DNA of 26,808 nucleotides from UBA2365 sp964594045 (GTDB lineage: Bacteria > Bacteroidota > Bacteroidia > Chitinophagales > Saprospiraceae): assembly GCA_964594045.1 (NCBI GenBank), contig CAZQKR010000052.1, positions 1 to 26,808 of the forward strand. Direction: 5' to 3'. The notes under the pieces are model-generated. The model made no database searches. It was not told the origin of the DNA and worked only from the letters and a program-made list of their open reading frames with translations. Positions within the stretch are counted from its first letter, which is position 1. Every line of letters starts with the position of its first letter. Both the position numbers and the translations under genes were made by a program. Below are positions 8,275-14,500 of this stretch, one piece after another.

Positions 8275-8915
8275 TTCAGAAGGGTTTTAATTTTTTTCTG
8301 GTACATTTTATTAACTTCTAATAGTTCATTCACATTAGCTCTATTCCATCTGCGACTTACGCCACTTTGTTGAATCCCCAATTGTTTTCCAATTTCATCT
8401 TGCGTTATGTTGGGATTATTCAGCACAATTTGAACCAATTCGGCTGAAGAAACCGACCATTTATCCATAAATGTGCCGGCTAATTTTAGGTATAAATTTA
8501 TTTCTTCATCAAAGTCTTGCCATGGTGTCTTTACACCCAATGTTATATTTTCTTTTTTTAACAGGTCAAACTTTTCACCCGAATGGATAAAAGCTGTACC
8601 ATTGCTTTCTGATATGCTTTCACCTGCATAGGTTTTTTCGCCTATACCAATAACCAGGCGAACATCTATGGTACTTATTTTTTTACGGTCATCAAGCGGT
8701 GTTACTTTTTTTATAAGTGCTTTTATTTTCAAAGCATTGATGAGGACGTCTTCAACATGCTTAATCTCAACTTGAAAAAAATCGCCTCTATCCAATTTCC
8801 AATCCTTAGGGCTATCGCCCCATGTTGAGAATAATGTTTTGAGTGGCAACAACCATTTGTCCTGGTTTACCACTTTTCTTGATGCAATAATGTCGCCTGT
8901 AATAACTGCTATCAT
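8271..8915 (-). CDS. SatD-like protein with C-terminal helix-turn-helix
   Basis: This 214-aa protein resembles the SatD family. It begins MIAVITGDIIASR, matching the family's GDI..SR opening. Residues 43-48 read RGDFFQ where relatives usually have GDEFQ. Residues 84-92 (DVRLVIGIG) and 104-110 (SNGTAFI) complete the pattern. D8 on the first strand, a GDxFQ hairpin and a later strand-helix resemble the palm fold of nucleotidyl cyclases, but that is my inference and the usual Glu is Phe here. Residues 156-190 form a helix-turn-helix (TQDEIGKQLGIQQSGVSRR), so the protein probably binds DNA. Three evenly spaced 18-bp imperfect palindromes just upstream are likely its own operators. It is the first gene of an operon with the DUF3307 membrane protein. 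Confidence 0.8.
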   Translation of the reverse strand: MIAVITGDIIASRKVVNQDKWLLPLKTLFSTWGDSPKDWKLDRGDFFQVEIKHVEDVLINALKIKALIKKVTPLDDRKKISTIDVRLVIGIGEKTYAGESISESNGTAFIHSGEKFDLLKKENITLGVKTPWQDFDEEINLYLKLAGTFMDKWSVSSAELVQIVLNNPNITQDEIGKQLGIQQSGVSRRWNRANVNELLEVNKMYQKKIKTLLK

Positions 8916-8937
8916 ATTTTGATCTGTTTATCCAATA

Positions 8938-8945
8938 CAAAAGTA
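8938..8945 (-). promoter_or_regulatory. Bacteroidota -7 promoter box for the SatD-like operon
   Basis: On the minus strand this reads TACTTTTG, an exact match to the TAnnTTTG consensus, 23 bases before the start codon. The expected -33 region falls in the first operator palindrome, and no good TTTG is visible there. Confidence 0.55.
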
Positions 8946-8953
8946 TAAAAATA

Positions 8954-9027
8954 ATTCCTTAAATCAGGAATAATCAAAATCATTCCTTAAATCAGGAATA
9001 TTTCAAAACATTCCTTAAATCGGTAAT
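8954..9027. promoter_or_regulatory. Three 18-bp operator-like palindromes at 28-bp spacing
   Basis: ATTCCTTAAATCAGGAAT occurs at 8954-8971 and 8982-8999, and a variant ending CGGTAAT at 9010-9027. Each is an imperfect inverted repeat (ATTCCT/AGGAAT), and each begins exactly 28 bases after the last. The first overlaps the expected -33 region of the SatD-like operon. This is the layout of a cooperative repressor site; the HTH of the SatD-like protein is the obvious candidate binder. Confidence 0.7.
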
Positions 9028-9086
9028 CTAAAATATCGTTGGTTATCATGATCCAATTCTCCATTATCCATTTTCTGATATTGCTT

Positions 9087-9419
9087 TCACCACTTTCGGC
9101 TGCACCTGTAAACAAAGGCTAGCAACTGAATACAATACCAATGCGAGTTCCGCCGGACTGCAAATGCTTTCAGGGCGGGTTCATTGATCTGTTGCAACCC
9201 GTCTTTATTCATATCTCTCCATACGTGGCCGGTGATCGCCGGTGGGAAGAGGGTGTCATTCGATGAAGCATTATGACCCTGCCGGTCATCCAACTGCAGG
9301 ATGAAATCTTTGCAAATGCTTTTACCAGCTCCGGCAAACGACACAAAAGCCAACAGGAGCATTCCAATCAAACTACCTTTAAACAAATAAGCCATCGTAA
9401 AGCATTTTTTAGAGAACAA
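9087..9419 (-). pseudogene. Truncated SdrD_B-domain surface protein (5' fragment)
   Basis: The 110-codon ORF begins with a good Sec signal peptide (hydrophobic run about residues 11-31, ending FAGAG). After a short linker it enters an SdrD_B-type calcium-binding repeat: ITGHVWRDMNKDGLQQINEP at 62-81, matching GxVWxDxNxDGxxxxxEP. The domain breaks off after about 25 residues. The rest (AFAVRRNSHWYC onward) is unlike any such domain and contains a run of aromatic and Cys residues typical of out-of-frame reading. Proteins of this type are normally many hundreds of residues long and cell-surface or secreted, so this is the head of a broken adhesin-like gene. The true start may be the second Met at residue 9. 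Confidence 0.6.
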
Positions 9420-9503
9420 TCATTTTCTTGTCTGAAGGCTATTGCCGGAATTGGTGTAACGGTATGCAAATATAGCTTTTTGGTGGGAATAAATCATTGA
9501 TGT

Positions 9504-9884
9504 TCAGGAATTTCGACAGGTATTTTTTGGGGGAATGGGTGGTTCTGTTCGCTCCGGAATACACAATTTGGTACCGCGCAAAGATTTTACCCGATAACCG
9601 ACCGAAATGATCACATCTAAGTTATAGTAGTCGAGCTCACGCTCCACCGTTCGGTTACCTTCCTGGCGAACCTGTCGGAATTTCCGACAAGTTCGGATTT
9701 GTTCCAACTCGCCTTCATCAAACACATTTGTAATATGTTCGGCTACCGTACTTCTGCCTTTCCCGAACAATTCAGCCATCTGCTCCTGTGTCAGCCAAAC
9801 CGTTTCTTCCTCAAAGCGAACATCGACCGAAATTTGCTCGTCTTCGGTTTTGAATATGATAAAATCTGATGTGTTTTCTTTCAT
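9504..9884 (-). pseudogene. Truncated 5' copy of the RhuM family gene
   Basis: The first 101 codons are the same as the start of the intact gene at 7480, and bases 9582-9884 match 7178-7480 with no difference that I could find. After codon 101 the frame runs into unrelated sequence (KLCIPERTEPPIPPKNTCRN) and stops. The conserved RhuM core after GYRVKSLRGT is missing, so this should not make a working protein. It could in principle still make the N-terminal HTH alone. The perfect identity implies very recent duplication or ongoing gene conversion. Confidence 0.85.
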
Positions 9885-9890
9885 AATATC

Positions 9891-10156
9891 GTCTGGAACA
9901 GGATTTAAATGATTTAAGGAATAACAGGATAGAGTTTCGGGTTCAATTCTTTCGTAAATGGTAAATTACTTGCACCGAAATGAATTAGAAGGCCACCCGT
10001 GAAATCACAGGCAACCACGTCATTTTCACGCTGTGTCGGCATTTCCATATACTCACTGGCATCATTCATGGTGGGATAGGCAGCTTTTTTGTACACCAGT
10101 TTTTTGGGGCAGGTGGAGGCGAGTTTGAAGTCTGATTTGGAGAGGAGTTTGTACAT
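9891..10156. repeat. 266-bp direct repeat, left copy (flanks T9SS gene)
   Basis: This block aligns without gaps to 12640-12905, same orientation and same length, with scattered substitutions. It comprises a type B repeat (9891-9930), a GxxExxY-like tail and the head of the DUF2779 gene. The two copies bracket the T9SS gene at 10190-12463. Confidence 0.85.
9914..10156 (-). pseudogene. Chimeric mini-gene: DUF2779 head fused to GxxExxY-like tail (copy 1)
   Basis: The 80-codon ORF starts MYKLLSKSDFKLASTCPKKL, nearly the same as the start of the DUF2779 nuclease at 6045, and follows it for about 40 codons. It then switches to a sequence resembling the C-terminal end of GxxExxY (PDDEXK_3) proteins: GGLLIHFGASNLPF, like the usual vGLLINFG..sLeFKR ending. 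Neither half keeps its active site: the DUF2779 part ends before D100, and the GxxExxY part lacks the GxxExxY and nuclease motifs. Its end lies in the type B repeat. A second copy with the same junction is at 12905, so the fusion happened once and was then duplicated. It may be translated, but any function is unknown. Confidence 0.65.
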
Positions 10157-10189
10157 GGTAGATATATTGAATATGTTATATTTCTTTAT

Positions 10190-12463
10190 CTACAATTTCA
10201 ATATCCTCACCATCGCAAATTTCCCCGGAGAAGCAATATGGATAAAATAGATATCCGGTGGCCCTTCGATTTCGAAGTCTATCTGTTCTGTATGCTGATA
10301 TGTTTTCCGGCTCGTGGTCACCCCTGAAATGTTCTTTGCGCTGACTTCTATTTCATCAAAGAATCCCGGCAGCAATATTTTGACCTTTCCCTGCGATGGA
10401 TTCGGGTAAACACTGAGTTCACTACCAAAACTATTTTCAATGATATCCGTCAATATCACAATATGACAAGATGATGTGTCTTTGCAATTGTCCAGCGTAA
10501 GCTCAACTGAGTAAGACCCTGTAATGATGGGTGTAAAGGACTGCCCGGTTTCGCCAATGATCCTGGCATTTCCAAAATAACAGTTCAGCCATTGATAGGT
10601 TGAACCTGATTGCGCACAGGTCAATGTATTTCCTGTCTTGTTCACAGTGGTGTCAATAACAACAATTTGCAGCGCAAGAGTATCGGTTGCAATACAACCC
10701 CATTCATGATTTAAGCTGATAAGAAAATGATGCATTCCCGGGTTGAATGAATCATCAATTGGAATAAAAAACCCTGACCCCGTCTCTCCTGACGCCAAAT
10801 GAGTCCATTCACATTGTATATTTTCCATACCCTCACAACTGATTTTTACCTCCAAAGTAGATGGCAAATTCCTGTGGCATACGGTTTCAGAAAGTGATGT
10901 CATAACCGGTTTTGGCCAAACGGTTACTATTATTGAACTAACCGGTGCAAACGCACAGATTTGGTTGTTTCTTGCCCTTGCATAATATGTAACTTCGATT
11001 GGCAGGCAGCCTCCTCCGACAATAGAAAGTGTATCATCAATTATTCCGGTTCCACCGGTAAAAAGGTGATTATTCATACCTGTAACAAATTCATTTTCTT
11101 CAAACCAAATTTCAATCTCATCCTCTGAACCGTTGTTGGTTCTGACAGGAATATTTATTTGTTCCCCGTCACAAACCTGTGAATCGTCCATAGTGATTTC
11201 AGGTAAAACATACAATTCAATACAGGATAATTCATACGGAGGACTGTATTGTTTTTTGTCCAGCCTGCAAGGTGCGGAGTCTTCCCAGCAACCGGCACCG
11301 TCATCAGAAAAAGCCAGGAATGACATTTGCAGATCTTTATCAATCAAACAATCCAATTCATCTTCAAATTCCCTGACCCGAATCGTGTACGTCCAATTAA
11401 CCTGCGCAGTTTTGGAACCGATACCCCACCGGTTTCTGGGTTTGCAGGAATCATTCAGACATGTCGGAGAACTGCCATTAGTCAGCCAGAAATAACCATT
11501 CGGGAGTACTCCCTGATTAGCATTCAATCCTGTGGTCACACAATCAGTGAAATCGTCATCGCATTCGATATGTCTCATCCTCAGGATGCCAAATTCATCC
11601 CTGAATGTGCAAAGATGGGGAAACGTCCTGTGTACAACCGCTTCACAGCCTGTTCCTTCCTCATGGAAAGTTGCGGTTGTATCATTTGCAATGGGCAGAT
11701 TGCCTTCCCAGTCGAAATTGACCAGATCCCAACCGGGACCAAAATCGGGAATGATCCCATGGAACCAGTCAACCTGGGATTCTCCTGCATCATAGAAAAA
11801 GTTAACTTCAAAAGTGACCTCTTCACCCGGGCAGAATGGTCCGTTCAGATCTCCGCCGTTTTCACGCCAATTCGCCTGCCAGGACAATGAAGGGTCGTTT
11901 TCTTCACATCCGTTCTCAGGGCCGATACAAGTCAGCACCGTGATCCTCGAATATGCACACAGGGTAAAACCCGGATCATCGATCGGAGGACCATTGGGAT
12001 CCGCAGTAATAGCTATCCAGTAAATATTGATATCACTTTGAATGGCTGTAGTGGTATTTCCACTGAAGCAGCTCGTGGTGTTATCAAAGTTCATTAACGG
12101 CGTAAGATCATTGCAGCTACCGCTTCCACTGTAATAGACTGACCAGAGTGGTTCCCAGAGTCCGTGAGACACAACTGATGTGATCAGCGCTGTTGGTGGT
12201 ATATCATCTGTTTTCAACTTTACCCATACTGTTGGTGCCTGGCTGAAATCACATCCTGCAGGCGCAGTCGTATCCGGCGTTGCTGTATCAAGACAAAAAT
12301 CTCCGCATAGTTCGAAGATATTGGTGTAATCAGGGTCAGTGACCAGGTTAAATGCAAGTTGGGCTTCCTGGCAGGTATTCCCTGGCATATTGCAATCCTG
12401 AGACAGTACATTCATGATATTCAGGAATACAGTTGCCGTAAAGAGTAGAATTAATTTTCTCAT
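10190..12463 (-). CDS. Secreted multidomain protein with T9SS type A sorting domain
   Basis: I chose the ATG at 12463, giving 757 aa. It opens a clean Sec signal peptide (MRKLILLFTATVFLNIMNVL then SQDC), whereas the longer frame to 12541 adds 26 charged residues before it. The mature protein is rich in Cys, Asp, Gly and Thr. It begins with a domain of the kind seen in Saprospiria surface proteins (DCNMPGNTCQEA...) and carries Ig/PKD-like beta domains from about residue 400. The last 70 or so residues form a T9SS sorting domain: LSVYPNPSQGKVKI, then a strand-rich stretch ending MVRILKL. It should cross the inner membrane by Sec and be exported and surface-attached or released by the Por machinery. 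No catalytic motif is visible; adhesion or matrix binding is likely. It is flanked by 266-bp direct repeats. Confidence 0.85.
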   Translation of the reverse strand: MRKLILLFTATVFLNIMNVLSQDCNMPGNTCQEAQLAFNLVTDPDYTNIFELCGDFCLDTATPDTTAPAGCDFSQAPTVWVKLKTDDIPPTALITSVVSHGLWEPLWSVYYSGSGSCNDLTPLMNFDNTTSCFSGNTTTAIQSDINIYWIAITADPNGPPIDDPGFTLCAYSRITVLTCIGPENGCEENDPSLSWQANWRENGGDLNGPFCPGEEVTFEVNFFYDAGESQVDWFHGIIPDFGPGWDLVNFDWEGNLPIANDTTATFHEEGTGCEAVVHRTFPHLCTFRDEFGILRMRHIECDDDFTDCVTTGLNANQGVLPNGYFWLTNGSSPTCLNDSCKPRNRWGIGSKTAQVNWTYTIRVREFEDELDCLIDKDLQMSFLAFSDDGAGCWEDSAPCRLDKKQYSPPYELSCIELYVLPEITMDDSQVCDGEQINIPVRTNNGSEDEIEIWFEENEFVTGMNNHLFTGGTGIIDDTLSIVGGGCLPIEVTYYARARNNQICAFAPVSSIIVTVWPKPVMTSLSETVCHRNLPSTLEVKISCEGMENIQCEWTHLASGETGSGFFIPIDDSFNPGMHHFLISLNHEWGCIATDTLALQIVVIDTTVNKTGNTLTCAQSGSTYQWLNCYFGNARIIGETGQSFTPIITGSYSVELTLDNCKDTSSCHIVILTDIIENSFGSELSVYPNPSQGKVKILLPGFFDEIEVSAKNISGVTTSRKTYQHTEQIDFEIEGPPDIYFIHIASPGKFAMVRILKL

Positions 12464-12538
12464 TTCCATATTTTTTGAGTGAATTATTTGATAGCCTGAC
12501 TTTTCGATTTCCGGAACTTGTTTAAAGCATAAAAATAG

Positions 12539-12567
12539 CAAATATTATTGAAAAACAGACATTTCAA
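12539..12567 (-). promoter_or_regulatory. Possible promoter of the T9SS gene
   Basis: On the minus strand a TTG (12565-12567) is followed after 18 bases by AATATTTG (12539-12546), one mismatch from TAnnTTTG. It leaves a leader of about 70 bases before the ATG at 12463 and supports that start over the one at 12541, which lies in the -7 box. Confidence 0.3.
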
Positions 12568-12639
12568 CAGGCCAAAAAGCAATGATCCATCTAAAACTTT
12601 TTTATGAAGAGGGGCAGTTTGTTTTCTTGCATAATCATT

Positions 12640-12905
12640 GTCTGAATCAGGATTTACTTGATTTTTTGATTAACAGGATATAGTTTCGGGTTGAATTCAT
12701 TCTTAAATGGTAAATTATTTGCACCGAAATGAATGAGTAAGCCTACTGGGAAATCACAGGAAATCACGTAATTTTCAGGTTGAGCCAGCATTTCCATATA
12801 CTCATTGGCATCATTCATGGTGGGATAGGCACCTTTTTTATACACCAGTTTTTTAGTACAGGTGGAAGTGAGTTTGAAGTCTGATTTGGAGAGGAGGTGG
12901 GTCAT
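12640..12905. repeat. 266-bp direct repeat, right copy (flanks T9SS gene)
   Basis: Pairs without gaps with 9891-10156. It starts with a type B repeat (12640-12679, GTCTGAATCAGGATTTAC to AACAGGAT) and ends at the ATG of the chimeric mini-gene. The similarity to the DUF2779 locus continues to the right, through the AT-rich leader and a type A repeat, which the left copy lacks. Confidence 0.85.
12654..12905 (-). pseudogene. Chimeric mini-gene: DUF2779 head fused to GxxExxY-like tail (copy 2)
   Basis: From the ATG at 12905 this gives 83 aa: MTHLLSKSDFKLTSTCTKKL, then DUF2779 sequence to about residue 42, then a GxxExxY-like ending (FPVGLLIHFGANNLPFKNEF). The frame is open upstream to 12968, but the copy at 10156 and the intact gene at 6045 both support the inner ATG. 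The Cys equivalent to C16 is kept, but CP has become CT. The last codons (NQKIK) are read from the type B repeat. The substitutions between the two copies leave both frames open, which is mildly surprising for dead sequence. Confidence 0.62.
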
Positions 12906-12969
12906 GGTAAATGTTTTTTTATTTAAAAAATATTGTGTATTGAATTCGTATTGAACCTGCAACACCAAT

Positions 12970-13045
12970 GTCTGGACTGTGATTTTTTTGATTCTTTTGA
13001 TTCTTCTGATGCTGTTGGTTGATTTATTTATTGGCTATTCTTTTA
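12970..13045. repeat. Dispersed repeat type A, copy 3
   Basis: Opens GTCTGGACTGTGATTTTTTT and continues GATTCTTTTGATTCTTCTGA. It lies 65 bases beyond the mini-gene ATG, the same distance as copy 2 from the DUF2779 start. Confidence 0.7.
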
Positions 13046-13057
13046 AAATCCAAAGTT

Positions 13058-13189
13058 CGTTATCTGAAGTTTGCAAATCAGACTGGTATCCCTCTGACTC
13101 GATGCCTGGATACATTTCGAATTCGTTGTCTGAAGTTTGCAACTTCAGACATGTATCCCTCAGACCCGATGCCTGGACACTTCATTTTC
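13058..13189. repeat. 66-bp tandem duplication with REP-like palindromes
   Basis: Unit 1 (13058-13123) and unit 2 (13124-13189) both open CGTT(A/G)TCTGAAGTTTGCAA and share ATCCCTC.GAC..GATGCCTGGA further on. The second unit has the whole palindrome GTCTGAAGTT-TGC-AACTTCAGAC (13128-13150); in the first the right arm is damaged. Confidence 0.75.
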
Positions 13190-13266
13190 ACACTCAACGT
13201 TGAATATCTTTCCTGAACTTACAAACTTTTTATTACTATCTCCACCAGTTTAAATGCCTCAACATA

Positions 13267-13295
13267 TTTGTCTGAAGTTGCAAGCTTCAGACAAA
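13267..13295. repeat. REP-like palindrome near the end of hsdS
   Basis: TTTGTCTGAAG (13267-13277) pairs with CTTCAGACAAA (13285-13295) around a seven-base loop. It lies 45 bases after the hsdS stop, where it could slow transcription or protect the 3' end of the mRNA, but there is no proper T-run. Confidence 0.75.
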
Positions 13296-13339
13296 GAAGG
13301 ATGTCCTGAGGGCGATCCTGAAGGATTATTTGATTCCAT

Positions 13340-14500
13340 TTACACCATTACCGATTTTCTGGTTAACTCACCTCTAAACGCCCTCTGACTCAGACTGCCA
13401 TACAAATTTTCCAGCTCAGTCAAGCTTTCCTGGTATTGTGTTTTGAGGGCTTCTGTTTTTTCTACGAATTGGGCGAATTGGGTTTGGAGTTCGATGGGGG
13501 GAATCAGAATTTTTATTCTCTGCAGTTCTTGGGCATTAATATTCGCCATGCCGACGATGCTTTTACACATTCCAAGAAGCGTTTGCTTACCATGAATAGA
13601 ATTTAAATAGCCCCACAAGAACCATGGATTAGCATTTTCATTTGTTCTAACCCGAATTAAATAGCCAGCAATTATCATTTCTGAATCTTCATTGAACACA
13701 CCAGTCTTGCCAACTAATTCTTTAGAATTTGTTCGATTGAAAAGTAAGTCGCCTTTTCTTACCACATATTTTTCCTTCTCCTTTTCGTCACTAATATTGA
13801 TGTATTTCAGTTTTGAATAATCCATGTAACCATCAGGAGTTATATTATTCATCCTTAGGTATGGATACAATCCCTCATCTTCAGCAGGACTACTTGTTCC
13901 ATATTTCACTTCGGTAATAACATCTCTTAATGTGCCTTTTGCAAATTTCTTAGTATTTGTAGAAGGATCTCCAAACATCTCCAAAAACATACTTTTCAAA
14001 AATTCATCCAGCAGGCGGATGCTTTCTTTGCGTTGGGCTATCAGGTTTTCGGCTTTGGTCAGGAGGTTGGCGATGTGGAGTTGGTCGGTAAGGGAAGGGA
14101 GCGGAATTGGAATACTTTCTAAAACACTTTTATTCAATTTACCTCTTGTTGCACCCTTAATGTATTTATTCAGATTAGCGTAGTTCAAATAGTTTTTGAT
14201 ATATTCAAGATTTGCTTTCCCATTTTCGACTAATACATGAGCATGATTGTTAACCCAAGTTTTTCCTTCGTATATCACAGCACATTGTTGGTTTGCACCC
14301 CAGTTTCCACCATCTTCTGCTACACATAAAATTTTTTCATTAAAAATATATTCGTCAATGTAACCAACGATATTATTCGCACCGATATATGGATACAATC
14401 CTAATCCTTGCTTGATTTTAGCAATCCTTTCTTCTGAATTAAGAGGAATTCTTTTACTATCCAGATTTTTTACTACATCGCCTAATCTTTGCAATTTCAT
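13340..14500 (-). CDS. hsdS: Type I restriction-modification specificity subunit S
   Basis: This 386-aa protein has the two-fold layout of HsdS: two target recognition domains, each followed by a conserved helical spacer. The first TRD is about residues 1-135, with its spacer at LPSLTDQLHIANLLTKAENL and on to MFGD near 175. The second TRD is about 188-330, with its spacer from IPPIELQTQFAQFVEKTEAL to the C-terminal RAFRGEL. HsdS sets the DNA sequence recognised by both the methylase and the restriction complex. The start overlaps the stop of hsdM by four bases (ATGA), the usual coupling. Both halves look intact and I see no inverted copy of either TRD nearby, so there is no sign of shuffling-based phase variation within the window. 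Confidence 0.93.
   Translation of the reverse strand: MKLQRLGDVVKNLDSKRIPLNSEERIAKIKQGLGLYPYIGANNIVGYIDEYIFNEKILCVAEDGGNWGANQQCAVIYEGKTWVNNHAHVLVENGKANLEYIKNYLNYANLNKYIKGATRGKLNKSVLESIPIPLPSLTDQLHIANLLTKAENLIAQRKESIRLLDEFLKSMFLEMFGDPSTNTKKFAKGTLRDVITEVKYGTSSPAEDEGLYPYLRMNNITPDGYMDYSKLKYINISDEKEKEKYVVRKGDLLFNRTNSKELVGKTGVFNEDSEMIIAGYLIRVRTNENANPWFLWGYLNSIHGKQTLLGMCKSIVGMANINAQELQRIKILIPPIELQTQFAQFVEKTEALKTQYQESLTELENLYGSLSQRAFRGELTRKSVMV

Larger units (their letters stand above)
12906..13339. other. Repeat-rich intergenic stretch downstream of hsdS
   Basis: About 430 bases. Bases 12906-12950 nearly copy the DUF2779 leader (6046-6090). A type A repeat starts at 12970; a 66-bp tandem duplication carrying GTCTGAAGTT palindromes covers 13058-13189; a further palindrome lies at 13267-13295. 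Short plus-strand frames here are read entirely from repeats and I do not accept them as genes. Confidence 0.65.

Noticed and set aside
8954..9027. Possible small CRISPR array
   Set aside because: Repeats are 18 bp and spacers only 10 bp and similar to each other; no cas gene is nearby. An operator array fits better.
12590..12632. Third rhuM start (ATGCAAGAAAAC) after the type B repeat at 12640
   Set aside because: Only the first few codons resemble MKENTS and the frame stops after 13 codons, so chance is as likely.
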